From: Mesorhabditis belari
Taxonomy: Eukaryota; Nematoda; Chromadorea; Rhabditida; Rhabditidae
DNA length: 64,000 nucleotides
NCBI GenBank assembly: GCA_958450365.1
Contig: CAUEEP010000740.1
Coordinates: 3,633,001-3,697,000, forward strand
Reading direction: 5' to 3'
Shown here: positions 11,337 to 23,364 of the stretch, piece after piece
Numbering within the stretch: position 1 is the first letter of the stretch
Layout of the letters: the number at the start of each line of letters is the position of its first letter
Program-made: the position numbers and the translations under genes
The notes under the pieces: generated by a model
The model's database searches: none
The model's input: only the letters and a program-made list of their open reading frames with translations
What the model was told of the DNA's origin: nothing

Positions 11337-11674
11337 AACAAGGTGAGAAGGAGTGAAGAAAACGCGACAATCTCTCAGATCCCCAATCGATGTGTATCCC
11401 ATTTCTTAATTAATTTTCGCTACTTTTTTTATTTCACTTTTTTTATTTATCAAGCTATTTATCAAGCTTTATTTTTTGATCGAAATAAAGATGAGAAAAG
11501 AAATAAAGAAAAGATGATTGAAATTTTGATGAAAATCCTAATTACACGTTACAGAAAAAGAAGGAACAATTGATGAAACAAAATTAAATAAATACAATAA
11601 CTGAATCACAATAAAAAAGCACTAAAATTGCAAAACCTAATAAAAAACACTCAAAATTCCATCATTACCGATTG

Positions 11675-12701
11675 TGGTTCAATGTAGAAGGCGAAAAAGG
11701 TACACCATTCGCCTCTGTACGACAAAAGCATGTAGACACAACTCTGCTCGAGTCAATGTTTCGTCGAAAAATTGATACTCTGTGAAGTCAAGCAAGTATC
11801 CGACATGCTTTTTCCAGAGTTCGTTCGCCATTTTGAAGATTTCTTGATTATTTTCTCCGTAAAATCGTTTCACTCCAGGGAATTGCGAAAGAAAATCGAG
11901 GATTCGGGTATTCATCTTCTGAAGAAACAAGAAATCCACATAAAAACCGCCTTCAAATTCTTGCTTAGGATCGGTTTTTCAACGATTGATTGGACGACCT
12001 CTTCTAAGTTACCCCTGAATTCAGGCACTTCCAAGAGTTTGATCGAAGTCTTGGCAAAAACATCGTGGTAGAAGGAAAACTCATCTCGATAAGCAGAGGT
12101 AGAGATATTAAACTCGACTTTTCGCATTCATTCATCTGATTTGCAATGAATTTCTCAAAACTTTCCTTGATCACTTGGTTTTCGTTTAACAAATCAATGT
12201 TCACGTCAATCCACGCGGATTCCTCAATCCTCGAGCGGCAATTCTCAAGAAATTGCAGCAATAACTCAGTATGACTTGGGCTTCTGTTTCTCCTTATAGA
12301 GAGATGCAAATCTTTCACAGAGGTCAATTGATTCAGAATCGTCGCGTGATCGTTGCTGAATTCAAAACATAAGAATATCCACAAGCTGTCACATGAGTGG
12401 ATTCGTTTGATCAAAGGAAGGTAGAGACCACTATGAAATTTGACCAGGGATGATTCGGGGAATTTCTGGATTAGAATCTTTCCCTCATAAAAATCGATCA
12501 TTTTCACGTGACGCCCAAAAACTATCCAGGGTGTCCGTAGCAGGATCGATCGAAATCCTCCATTCACCTTCGCCAATTCAATCGCATCATTCGGCTCCAT
12601 TTGCTCCAAAACCTCCAGCTTTAGGTCGTAGCATAGCTTCTCTATTGGGAATGACGTCAGCTTTAGCATTTCAAACCGCATTTTGCTTGTCGTCCTTATA
12701 C
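11675..12701 (-). pseudogene. F-box-family gene, near-complete but frameshifted
   Basis: An exon opens after a tttacag acceptor at 12701. From MRFEM (12681) it reads the Caenorhabditis F-box region (DLKLEVLEQMEPNDAIELAK, then FRSILLRTPW), followed by the family's C-terminal domain to about 12110. The frame then shifts by one into EFNISTSAYRDEF and shifts again near 11930 to KRFYGENNQEIFKMANELW. The family acts as SCF-type E3 ligase substrate adaptors, with the N-terminal motif binding SKP1 and the C-terminal domain binding a target. A likely first exon lies on the same strand at 13510-13370. Two frameshifts make it a probable pseudogene unless they are sequence errors. Confidence 0.7.
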
Positions 12702-12939
12702 CTGTAAATAGATCAATTAGAATTCGCAAAAAACAAGTAGACAACTAGAATTCAAAGCCATTAAAAAGACAAAATTTTATTCAATCTCTAGATAACTCCG
12801 ATTATGATAAGAATGACCATAAAAAATTTCAACCCGGAGCCACCGAAACACTTAAAATCATTTTAAGGAGTCTATGAATACGAGTTGTTTAATTTTTCGA
12901 GCGAAGAACATCAAAGATGCGAAAAATCGTTTTCTCAGC

Positions 12940-13510
12940 TCAGTCACCCCACACCGGCCACTCCACTCAACTCCACTATCGCCCAGCACTCTTCGCCGAT
13001 ATCAGTCGAAACGCCGGAACGCAGTAGTTCGTGAGTTTGTTTCTTGGTTCTGATCCAAATGCTTTTGTTTTTGTAAAGCTTTCTAAAGTCCACTGTAGCA
13101 AATTACAAACTGCAACCTTACCCTTGGAATCAAAACAAAATGCGCCTAAGCCTTAAATTCGTTTTGTTTAGCATCAGGCAGTTCCATTATTTTGTCACTT
13201 TAGGCCTATCATGAATACCGACTGGATTTGTGTTTACACGGCACCGATACACTCGCCTACATGTTAAACAAATTACAAAATAAAACAACAAAACCCTTAC
13301 AAGTGACTTGAGAAGACTTTGCAAAAGCAAAAGCATCTAGATCAAAACCCATAAACAAACTCACCATATATCTACGATTCGGCTGATATGGACGAGGAGT
13401 GGTGGGCGATGGTGGAGTGGAGTGGCCGGGTGTATCGTGGCGTGCTGCAAGAAATTCGGGGGTGTCGATCTGCACCAGCTCTGGAAGAAAAGCCATCTTG
13501 TATATACGTT
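12940..13510. repeat. Inverted pair of first-exon-like segments, cassette L1
   Basis: The arrangement is as in L0. The minus copy begins MAFLPELVQ near 13495 and ends at a gtgagtttg donor near 13365; the plus copy lies at 12940-13100. The middle part contains the same short low-complexity spacer. Confidence 0.6.
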
Positions 13511-13765
13511 GATAAGCGGCCTTCTTTTTTAAATAGCAACACAAAAAAAAGTTAAAATAAACTAGGCACCCACTAGGGAAGACCTTGTAAAATGAATAAC
13601 GGTTCTACAAATTTCTTGCGCATTTACCCCCTAAATAAAAAAATACTTAGCTGAATATCTTTTTTTTGCAGAAGATTTGCCATAGGTTTAAAGATAAAAG
13701 GAAAGAATTGCCAATGGGGTATAAAAAAGAAAGAAAAGATTTGCTATTGGGTAAAAACTGAACAT

Positions 13766-14171
13766 ACCGCGATCGGGCGCACTTGAGGTTCTTCGATTCA
13801 ATTTCTTCGATGCTGAAGAATTTCGTGCACCAGTAAGGGTGCGGTTTACAAGAAAGCCCAAAGTACACAGATGAAGAGTACTGTAGAAGCTTAAGGTTCA
13901 GAACCAACTACAGATTATAATTATTATTATAGCTACCGTAAACTACGCTTCATTTACAATACCACTGTGCTAGAGTACTGTAAATGAAGGCTAGAGTATT
14001 CTAGAAATTCAGTTTAATCTTCAGAAATAAATACAGATTATAAATATTCCTATAGCTACCGTATACTACGCTTCATCTACAGTACTACTAAAGCCTGGAT
14101 TACTGTAGAAATGCTATTAAGCGGGCCAAAAGGGATTCAAGTTGTCTTTCCGAAATTGGCGACGGATGACG
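13766..14171. repeat. Outer inverted repeat, left arm
   Basis: This segment is repeated in reverse at 31640-32055. It is non-coding and contains two internal tandem-like blocks (about 13905-13970 and 14030-14100), each with cagattataa, tagctaccgta and acgcttcat followed by tacagtac. It joins fold-back element A at 14172 at the same breakpoint that joins element C to the right arm at 31639. Confidence 0.75.
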
Positions 14172-14981
14172 AATAATACATGTGACACTTTATTTACAAA
14201 AACAAATTGAAGTTCAGCATAAAGCAAAAAAGCAAATGACAAAACTACTAAAAATGCCCTAAAAACTGGGTGCAAAAGGTCCGCTCGTCCTCGTCCAGTC
14301 AACCATGAATGCTCGCCAGTATATGGAAATACTAGAAGGATGTCTACTTCCATTTGCTCAGGATCACATGGCTCCTGAATGGTTTCCCTACCAGGACAAT
14401 TCCGGTTGTCCACAAGAGCAAGCTCCATGATGGGTCGCACGGTGAATCTCTCAAATGGAGGAAAAGCTCATCTCCCTGGATGGTTTAGCCCCTTAATAAT
14501 GTTTTTTGTTGGTCAAGGTGCCCCCTATGTCGTCTGATTTAAACGTTATTGAGAATTTATGGGCTTACGAAGGCAAAGTTACGAAGAAAGACTTTCACAC
14601 AAAAGCTGAACTTATGGTTCTACATACGAAAAGTTTGGAGCTCAATTCGCCCAGCAATTCTTCACGAATTAGTCGACTCAATGCCTAAACGATTAAATGA
14701 AGTGATTTTGGCAAAGGTGGACCGGTTGAATATTAATTTTTGATGTTTCTGCATAATGTTGCAAGACTTTTGCACCCAGTTTTTAGGGCATTTTTAGTAG
14801 TTTTGTCATTTACTTTTTTGCTTTACGCTGAACTTCAATTTGTTTTTGTAAATAAAGTGTACATGTATTATTCTAATTAAAAACAAAAAACCCTACGAAC
14901 GGGTGGCATTTTCTATAAAAAAATTTCATCGATTTTTTTGAAAAAGTGGGGATGTTGCAAGACTCTTTGCTCGGTACTGTA
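14172..14981 (+). mobile_element. Fold-back Tc1-like element A (outer end truncated)
   Basis: The right end matches the Tc1-like inverted terminus (…GCTCGGTACTG plus TA at 14980-14981). Inside lies the C-terminal part of a Tc1-family transposase on the plus strand (about 14285-14745) and its 3' UTR. The left side is not the element's 5' half but an inverted copy of that same 3' UTR (14172-14283, reading minus). So the element folds back on itself. The outer terminus is missing. Confidence 0.7.
14285..14745 (+). pseudogene. Tc1-like transposase, C-terminal fragment (copy A)
   Basis: The plus strand shows TMNARQYMEILEGCLLPFA, a QDN motif, then SDLNVIENLWAYEGKV and SMPKRLNEVILAK. These are the second catalytic Asp region and the catalytic Glu (IENLW) of Tc1-type DDE transposases. 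The N-terminal paired-like DNA-binding domain and first Asp are absent, and the frame is broken around 14440-14500. The fragment would be inactive. Confidence 0.75.
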
Positions 14982-15308
14982 TCTATTCTTTCAGGTATTA
15001 CGGAAACAAGTATGAAAGTTCTCCCAAAGTAGAGTTTCCGACAAAAACAAAAATATTTAATCTAATTTTCTTCATTTTAGCAAACATCTTTGGTTTTCTA
15101 AAGCGTGGATCTGAAAGAAATTTCACAGCTTAAAACGAACGCTGCTTGCTAAGATGCACCAAGTATTGTTAGCACAAATTAGTGTTTTTAATGAAGCAAG
15201 AATTGGGAGCTTTTTATCATGAACTTTGCTAAAAAAATTATGTAAACCCTCTTTTAATCTTATTTCCATGTTCAGTGCAAAAATCCATTAAACTTTTATT
15301 TTTAGACA

Positions 15309-16815
15309 ATGAAGCTGGAAATCAAAGAGGAACCGCCTGAGCTGTACAATAAAACCCACGATGACGCGAAAGAGGAAGCTTCCCGGCTATTAAACAGGTA
15401 GATTTTTATCTGTTTTTATGATAAAACATCTTTTATCATAGAGTATAGCGTGAAAATATGTGAAAACTTGTAAGCCTTTAAAGTCCTGTAACATTCGTAA
15501 GTTCTTTGTTTAGGGAGACGAAACGACGAGAGGATTCTGCGCTAGTGAAAGAAGAGGATGAGCGAAACATTTTGACGGCGCTTGCAGAAGTGACAAAATC
15601 GTTGCAAAAATGGGAATCGACCGTTGTAAGTTGTTGAGCCTTGTTTTCGTTGACGAAATGACCCTCGATGATTTGTTTCTCATCCATTTTAATCGATTAG
15701 AGATAAACAAGCTATGCTTTTTCATACTTTTCACTTAGACTTGCTTTTCAGGCTATTGACATAACTGCGCGAGTTCTTGTCGGAGCATTTTTTGACGAAT
15801 CTCGACACGTCGATGATTGATCCACTCTTGAATACCCTCCTCAATGTAAGAATTTTATTCTAGTTCCTTTTAAAGTTTTGAACACTTCAATGAAAGGCTG
15901 CTAAAATCTCGACGTTCGATGATATGACACTCTTTGCTGCTGAAATCGCTTCATCAAATCGTTCAACGATGTAGTCGAATCCGCCACAATCTGCTCGCTG
16001 ACACAGCTTTCAACGAGAAAGAGTGCGGAGGATTTTCTAGATATTTTATAGACTTTTATTTAGCCTCTTCACAAAATCGAAACTGGATTCAATTTTGCTG
16101 AACATCTGCGCGGTTGCTATAAGAAAGCGGTTTCTAAAAGTAAGTTGAGGTATTTTAGGAATTGCTCAAGTTTTAATTAGTTTTCAAGGTATACGACCAC
16201 AGTTATGGATGGCATATTCGAGAGCATTGTATGCACGAGATGATGCTTATAAAATGATATGAGCAATTCGTTTCAGTTTGGCTTGGCAATGTTGGGGGGT
16301 AAGTCAAAGCTTTTTTGTCAATATAGCCAAATATATAAAACTTTTTTACAGTTAAAAACGCTGGTTGGGAACAAAATAGAGCAGTTTTGATTCGTTTTTA
16401 GATGACTGAAGATTTTTGTTCAAATGTTCGACTTAGAAGCGTTCATTATTAGAGCTTTTTGCGAAAAAGTTTACACGTGTGTAAGTTTGATTCGTGCGTT
16501 ATATCAAGATAAAGTGTTTTAGGAAAGTTCACGATAGGAAACGCAAGAAAATATTGTTGAGCGACGATGCTTTTTTCGACAGTCTGTCAAGGAATCAACG
16601 ATATGGATGTAGGTGCAGAAGCTTGAGATTATTGTTGATCTAACTAAAATGTTAGGCTAATAGACTTGGAACTTGATCTTTTTATGGCAAGGATAATATA
16701 AAATATTCTAGGAAACACTTGCGTTCCGAGAGACTGCAAAGTTACTTGGCGATTTCGAAGTGGTGAGCGACGATTATTTGGATGAAACGCTCGACAAGAA
16801 ATTGTTTTCTCCACA
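15309..16815 (+). pseudogene. Unidentified multi-exon gene in arm F1
   Basis: The exons are visible by splice sites and open frame. They include MKLEIKEEPPELYNKTHDD (15309-15398, acidic with a sumoylation-like IKEE), an exon ending SLQKWESTV (about 15514-15627), AIDITAREFLSE (15753-15839), FNEKECEDFLDIL (about 15900-16140), and an exon with DYLDETLDKKLFSPQ (about 16712-16817). The predicted product is helical, rich in charged residues, and has no motif I can name. Each of the four arm copies has different small frameshifts, and no single copy is open throughout. In the two R arms exons 2 and 3 are absent. It may be the upstream part of the RNase H-domain gene, but no continuous transcript frame proves that. 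Confidence 0.4.
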
Positions 16816-16889
16816 AAGGTTTGAATATTGGGCGGTTTCACGTCAATGATCTAGCCCCATCTCCTTCAACGGGTAGTCAGCGGCCGAGA

Positions 16890-17135
16890 AGGAAGTGACC
16901 CTGATCTCAAGCTTTAACCAGGATCTGTTGGGAGTTTTGTGGGCATTTGACGAATTCCTCTCTCGTAGAAAATTTTTGGTTTTGAGTCGAAATGATTTTG
17001 GAGCCACTTTTTGAGTTCAGCTTCATTTTTAAAATGTTCTCCATCAAGGGATTTCTACATAGACCTGAAAAGATGGTAATCGGACGTGGGAAAGTCTGAG
17101 AATAAGCAGGAATATGCTCATCCAAAGTATAAGAC
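16890..17135 (-). mobile_element. Mariner transposase C-terminal fragment in F1
   Basis: The minus strand reads HIPAYS, then MENILKMK and WLQNHFDSKPKIFYERG in shifting frames. These correspond to the last Asp region and the C-terminal tail (FFASKPKEFYERGI-like) of mariner transposases. No termini are visible. F2 carries the same relic at 25270-25560. In the R arms only the YSPDLA part remains and the tail is deleted. Confidence 0.6.
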
Positions 17136-18627
17136 CCAGCTGTGCGACAATTCCTCTCAATTCAGATGGTGTCCATACAGTTGAAAGTGCCAATTCATCC
17201 ATAAAGATCGAGTAGGTTGGATTTTAATATTTTAATATTTAAACATACGAAAAGCTGCCTCCCAATTCTGTGCTTTAGTTTTTACTCTGAATTATGAAAT
17301 TCGAAATTTGCATACCAGCAAAAACTTAAATTTGAAATTTGGAAAAATTTGCATTTCAAATCGGAGGAAAAAAGTGTAAAAAAATTCTGTTTCATTTTTT
17401 TGGATTACCCCAAATGAAGTGGATACTGTGAGTACTGCCACGTCTCCTCAAAACAACAGGTTAACTTTTTATTATTTCTCTATTGTGTCTATTTTTATAG
17501 AGTACTAGAAAGCAAAATGAGGCACCAATTAGTTGACAACAATCAGTCTCGATCCGGTCAGTTGCTACTTTTGTTTTGCTCTCGTTGGCTACCGTATTTA
17601 CTTTAATCAAAACCCCCATCTATTGGGTTGGGGACTATGACTCGGCGGAACAGAAGAAAGACAAATTTATTGACTAGAAATTGGGTTTTTCTTAAGGATT
17701 ACTTTCCAACACTGAATTCCGTCACAAAAGTGTGTTTTGAAGTCGATGTAATCGGGGTCCTCGAGCTCCAGGCGGCTCCAAGCAGAAACCCCAATTGACT
17801 CAAAGCGGTGAGTTGTTGTTTATTTGTGTTGCTCTCATTAAGAACTTCTGAACAACTTATTTCCAAGTTGGACTCAACTACGTAATCATTTTATTGGTTG
17901 CTATAGATTTCGGCTTGGGTTTTCATAAATAGGTTTTTGCGGTTATATCAAATTCTTAGGATTTGAGCAATTTATATTATAATTTTGAAAACATATGCCT
18001 GTGGACCAGATGTTTTCGCCTCGAAGTTTTTAACTAACAACCCAGGAAGTGGTGTTCATCCGCTGGTCCTGTAATATTAACTTTAGCCTATAATTTTTGG
18101 CAGATATGGGCGTTCTGTTTGAGCATACATCTTAAAACATTAAAAATCTTTAGAAAAGCTTCGAGAAGTGCGATATGCATGCAAGTGAGGTTGCTAAGGT
18201 TGGACTGGAATTGCATTTTGGTGAGAACATTCATGGTTGCTTGAGTAATTGTGTTTAGATCTACACCGATGCAGGCGACAAAGACTTGAAAGAGAGGAAT
18301 GGCGGGATGGTTTGGAACTGGACATCGACTCAATTTGTATGTTTCTACTTACTTGTGATTGACCTTATGCATATTTAGTGGCGAACCCTTGAAAGCAACG
18401 CACCCGAAGATGAAGCACTCCGAGTATCTGGAAATGATTGCAGTTCAGGAAGCGCTTAATCGGCTGTCACAGTGGTCTGATTATTGGTGAGGTTTTCCAA
18501 ATTTAGCAACACGACGTTAAATATCTGTTCCTCTATACGTAAGAAAAATTTAGAATTCTTAACTTTTAAGATTTTGCATGTGAATGAATAAAGCGGAATT
18601 AATTTTTAGTTGCCAACCTGTGATGAT

Positions 18628-19085
18628 TCTCTTTGTGACTAATTTTTATCAGTTTATTTATTTATTACACGAGCAAATATGATTACGATACATTGCAATG
18701 ACATCTTTGTGGATTTCAATTTCTTTACATTTGGCGGACCTCAAGGACCAATGCCTAAAAATAAATATTAAAATTATTTAAAATTTTAATTAATTAAAAT
18801 CCAAAAATAAATAAATGTAACATTTAAAATAAAACTTTATTACAATTACTTAAAAAAACCCACTTTCTCATTGCCAGGTATGCCGATGTGGCCTTTCACA
18901 TGCCTGACCTGTACCCGATCATGGAACGTCTCCAGTATAAGAGCGCGGATTTCTTTTGCTCTAAAACGAAATCAAATGCTAAAGGCAACAAGAATGAATA
19001 AACTTTCTCACGGCGTACTCATTTTGACAGGTCGGTTCCTTGCCAGGATCCAACAGTCCGACGACTTGCTCGTTATCGGTAAAAT
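18628..19085 (-). other. Loop 1 of palindrome unit 1
   Basis: About 458 bp of single-copy-per-unit sequence between F1 and R1. It holds exons 3-5 of the RNase H-domain gene on the minus strand and matches loop 2 (27081-27536) in the same orientation, with a few substitutions and homopolymer indels. Confidence 0.8.
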
Positions 19086-19452
19086 ATCATCACAGGTTGG
19101 CAACTAAAAATTAATTCCGCTTTATTCATTCACATGCAAAATCTTAAAAAGTTAAGAATTCTAAATTTTTCTTACGTATAGAGAACAGATATTTAACGTC
19201 GTGTTGCTAAATTTGGAAAACCTCACCAATAATCAGACCACTGTGACAGCCGATTAAGCGCTTCCTGAACTGCAATCATTTCCAGATACTCGGAGTGCTT
19301 CATCTTCGGGTGCGTTGCTTTCAAGGGTTCGCCACTAAAATGCATAAGGTCAATCACAAGTAAGTAGAAACATACAAATTGAGTCGATGTCCAGTTCCAA
19401 ACCATCCTGCCATTCCTCTCTTTCCGTCTTTGTCGCCTGCATCGGTGTAGAT
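18658..19452 (-). pseudogene. RNase H-domain gene, copy in loop 1/R1
   Basis: There are five minus-strand exons: 19452-19376 (YTDAGDKDGKRGMAGWFG, first catalytic Asp), 19334-19227 (HSEYLEMIAVQEALNRL, catalytic Glu), 19103-19004 (FTDNEQVVGLL, second Asp), 18960-about 18865 (VQVRHVKGHIGIPGNEK, conserved GH) and about 18754-18658. Introns are 41-124 bp with gt/ag ends. RNase H1-type enzymes cut RNA in RNA:DNA hybrids. Exon 3 here has one extra base compared with loop 2, which breaks the frame before TDNEQ. The Asp expected just after GNEK is missing. Upstream exons should lie further along R1. Confidence 0.7.
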
Positions 19453-22179
19453 CTAAACACAATTACTCAAGCAACCATGAATGTTCCTCACCAAAATGCA
19501 ATTCCAGTCCAACTTAGCAACCTCACTTGCATGCATATCGCACTCCTCAAGCTTTTCTAAAGATTTTTAATGTTTTAAATTTATGCTCAAACAAACGCCC
19601 ATATCAGCCAAATATTATAGGCTAAAAAGTTAATATTATACAGGACCAGCGGATGAACACCACTTCCTGGGTTGTTGAGTTAAAAACACAGGCGAAAAAC
19701 ATGGTCACAGGGCATATGTTTTCAAAATTATAATATAGAATTGCTCAAATCCTAAGAATTTGATATAACCGCAAAACCTATTTTATGAAAAACCAAGCCG
19801 AAATCTATAGCAACCAATAAAAATGATTACGTAGTTGAGTCCAACTCTTGGAAATAAGTTGTTCAGAAGTTCTTGCCAACAACACAAATAAACAACAACT
19901 CACCGTCTGGAGTCAATTCCCAAGTTTTTCCTTGGAGCCGCCTGGAGCTCGAGGAACCTCGATTACATCGACTAAAACACACTTTTTGTGACGGAATTCA
20001 GTGTTGGAAAGTAATCCTTAGAAAAACAAATTTCTTCCGAACTACATACCGTACTCTAACAAAAGTCCCCTATAAAAACGGTCGCGTGGTCTAAGTTTAC
20101 TCTCAAACAAACGAGCATATCTCAGCACCAGTCCTTTTGTAGTCTAAGCACTTGGGCCTGTCAAACTAAAAGCTAGAAAAGATAAGTCATTTTTAAAAAA
20201 ATATAACGTATTCTTAGCATTAACCAGCACCTAGAAAAATAATTGAAAATGCTACTTGACAATCATTTTTGTTCCTAGCCCTGGTTAATACCAAAGCTAA
20301 GTGTGATTATTCCAAAAAATGAACCATCCTGTCTACTTTAATTTGATACCCGAGCGCGCAGAAATCAAAGTACTTTTGGTGAGACACGGGATCTAGTTTT
20401 TAGTGTAAACTGTAAACTATCTAATGCTCCTATAATTGAAAGATGGGGGATTTTGATTAAAGTAAATACGGTAGCCAACGAGAGCAAAACAAAAGTAGCA
20501 ACTGACCGGATCGAGACGGATTATCAACAATTCGTGCATCATTTTGCTTTCTAGTACCTCTATAAAAAAATAGACACAATAGAGAAATAATAAAAAGTTA
20601 ACCTGTTTTTTGCGGAGACGTGGCAGAACTCGAAGTAACCACTTCATTTCGAGTAATCCAAAAAAAATGAAACAGAATTTTTTACACTTTTTCCTCCGAT
20701 TTGAAATGCAAATTTTTCCAAATTTGAAATTTAAGTTTTTGCTGGTATGCAAATTTCCCGAATTTCATAATTCAGAGTAAAACACTAAAGCACAGAATTT
20801 AGAGGCAGCTTTTCGTATGTTTAAATATTCAAATATTAAAATCCAACCTACTTGATCATATCCATCCAATTGGCACTTTCAACCGTATGGACACTATCTG
20901 AATTGAGAGAATTTGTCGCACAGCTGGGTCTTATACTTTGGATGAGCTTATTTATACTTATTCTCCAGACCTTGCACTGTCCGATTACCATCCGGCCCCC
21001 TTCCTCCCCACTTCCGCCAAATATTCAAGCCTTTGTGGAGAAAACAATTTCTTGTCGAGCGTTTCATCCAAATAATCGTCGCTCACCACTCGAAACCGCC
21101 CTTGCAGTCTCGGAACGCAAGTGTTTCTAGAATATTTTATATTATCCTTGCCATAAAAAGATCAAGTTCCAAGTCTATTAGCGCCTAACATTTTAGTTAG
21201 ATCAACAACAATCCCAAGCTTCTGCACCTACATCCATATCGCAAGTTGATTCCCTTGACAGGACTGTCGAAAAAGCATCGTCGCTGCAACAATATTTTCT
21301 TGCGTTTCCTATCGTGAACTTTCCCTAAAAACACTTTATCTTGATATAACACGAATCAAACTTTACACACACGTAAAACGTAAAAACTTTTTCGCAAAAA
21401 GCTCTAATAATGAACGCTTCTCTAGTCGAACATTTGAACAAAAATCTTCAGTCATCTAAAAACGAATCAAAACTGCTCTATTTTGTTCCCAACCAGCGTT
21501 TTTAACTGTAAAAAAGTTTTATATATTTGGCCATATTGACAAAAGCTTCTGCTTTTGACCCCAACATTGCAAGCCAAACTGAAACGAATTGCTCATATCA
21601 TTTTATAAGCATCATCTCGTGCATACAATGCTCTCGAATATGCCATCCATAACTGGTCGTATACCTTGAAAACTAATTAAAACTTGAGCAATTCCTAAAA
21701 TACCTCAACTTACTTTAGAAACCGCTTTCTCTTAGCAACCGCGCAGGATAAGTTCCGCAAAAATTGAATCCAGTTTCGATTTTGTGAAGAAGCTAAATAA
21801 AAGTCTATAAAATATCTAGAAAATCCTCGCACTCTTTCTCGTTGAAAAGCTCGTCAGCAGCAGATTGTAACGGATTCGACCACATCGTTGAACGATTTGA
21901 GTGAAGCGATTTCAGCAGCAAAAGTGTCATATCATCGAACGTCGAGATTTTATAGCGCCTTCATTGAAGTGCGTTCAAAACTTACATATTGTTCCTCTTC
22001 GCCGTCATATCGTGGGTTTATTTACAGCTCAGGCGGCTTCTTCTTGATTTCTAGCTTCATTGTTCGTAAAAAAAAAGCTTAATCGATTTTTTCCCCGAAC
22101 ATGGAAAATAAGATTAAAAGAGGGGCTTACATAAATTTTTTAGCAAAGTTCATGATAAAAAGCTCCCAATTCTTGCTTC

Positions 22180-22211
<32 letters not shown>

Positions 22212-22420
22212 ACTAAATTTGTAGCTAATACTTGGCGCATCTTAGCAAGCAGCGTTCGTTTTAAGCTGTGAAATTTCTTTCAGATCCACGCTTTGTGAAA
22301 ACCAAAGATGTTTGCTAAAATGAATGAAAAAAATTAGACAAAATATCTTTGGTTTTGTCGGAAACTCTACTTAGGAGAACTTTCATACTCTGTTTCCGTA
22401 ATACCTGGAAAGAATAGATA
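19086..22420 (-). repeat. Palindrome unit 1, reverse arm (R1)
   Basis: This is the inverted copy of F1. It lacks F-arm exons 2-3 of the internal gene and most of the mariner tail. It has about 430 bp (20040-20450) where F arms have about 80 bp. It also carries a run of about 28 A (22183-22210) where other copies have 5-7. Confidence 0.8.
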
Positions 22421-23364
22421 CAGTACCGAGCAAAAAGTCTTGCAACATACTACTTTTCAAAAAAAATCGATGAAATTTTTTTATAGAAAATGCCACCCGT
22501 TCGTAGGGTTTTGGAGTTTTTAATTAGAATAATATATGTACACTTTATTTACATAAAACAAATTGAAGTTCAGCGTAAAGCAAAAAAGTAAATGACAAAA
22601 CTACTAAAAAAATGCCCTTAAAACTGGGTGCAAAAGTCTTGGCAACATTATACAGAAACATCAAGAACTAATATTCAACCGGTCCAGTCCCTTTGCACAA
22701 AATCACTTCATTTAATCGTTTAGGCATTGAAAGTCTGACTAATTCGTGAAGAATTGCTGGGCGAATTGAGCTCCAAACTTTTCTTGTATGTAGGAACCAT
22801 ATGTCAGCTTTTGTGTGAAAGTCTTTTCCTCGTAACTTTGCCTTCACGTAAGAGCCCATAAATTCTCAATAACGTTTAAATCAGACTTCACATAGGGGGG
22901 CACCTTGACCAACAAAACATTATTAAAAGCAAACCATCCAAAGAGATGAGCTTTTCCTCCGCTCGAGAGATTCACCAAAGCATCTGGCCGCCAGCTTCTC
23001 TGCGCTTGCTCTCGTGGACCGGAGGAATTGCCCGTGGTAGGAGAAACCATTCAGGAGCCATGTGATCCTGAGCAAATGGAAGTAGACATCCTTCTGGAGT
23101 ATCCACATACTGGCGAGCATTCATGGTTGACTGGACGAGGACGTAGCAGACCTTTTGCACCCAGTTTTTAGGGCATTTTTTAGTAGTTTTGTCATTTACT
23201 TTTTGCTTTACGCTGAACTTCCACTTGTTTTTGAAAATAAAGTGTACATGTATTATTCTAATTTAAAAACAAAAAAACCCGTACGAACTGGTGGCATTTT
23301 CTATGAAAAATTACCTAATGATTTTTTTGAAAAAGTGATGTTGCAAGACTTTTGCTCGGTACTG
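22421..23364. mobile_element. Fold-back Tc1-like element B (both termini present)
   Basis: This 944 bp element starts CAGTACCGAGCAAAAAGTCT and ends with its inverted counterpart, flanked by TA (22419-22420 and 23365-23366). From the left it reads, on the minus strand, the 3' UTR and then the transposase C-terminal fragment (22665-23140). At about 23150 it jumps to a plus-strand copy of the same 3' UTR and terminus. It sits exactly between R1 and F2. Confidence 0.8.
22665..23145 (-). pseudogene. Tc1-like transposase, C-terminal fragment (copy B)
   Basis: Minus-strand frames 23160-22972, 23050-22844 and 22859-22668 in order show QSTMNARQYVDTPEGCLLPF, PPYVKSDLNVIENLW (catalytic Glu), RPAILHELVRLSMPKRLNEV. 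Two frameshifts separate them. The N-terminal half is missing as in copies A and C. Confidence 0.7.

Larger units (their letters stand above)
11337..13765 (-). repeat. F-box cassette L1
   Basis: This block is the direct copy of L0 (3175-5215) and the inverted copy of R. It contains the most complete F-box exon, the inverted first-exon pair (12940-13100 plus, 13510-13310 minus) and a shared AT-rich end. Unlike L0 it continues without a break into the outer inverted repeat at 13770-14171. Confidence 0.8.
14982..18627 (+). repeat. Palindrome unit 1, forward arm (F1)
   Basis: This arm is repeated in reverse at 19086-22420 and 27537-30828, and directly at 23365-27080. It carries the plus-strand version of a multi-exon gene beginning near MKLEIKEEPPEL (ATG 15309) and the first RNase H exons near 18255-18488. 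It also has a mariner C-terminal fragment (16905-17135, minus). Compared with R arms it has extra sequence at about 15395-15880 and 16830-17070 and a shorter segment at about 17625-17700. Confidence 0.8.

Noticed and set aside
15309..16815. MIF4G/UPF2-like identity for the internal arm gene
   Set aside because: The helical, charged character is suggestive but I could not match any diagnostic motif, and frames break in every copy.
18871..19107. Plus-strand 78-codon frame in the loop as a gene end
   Set aside because: It is the antisense of RNase H exons 3-4. The minus-strand reading has the catalytic motifs and phase-consistent introns, whereas this one has none.
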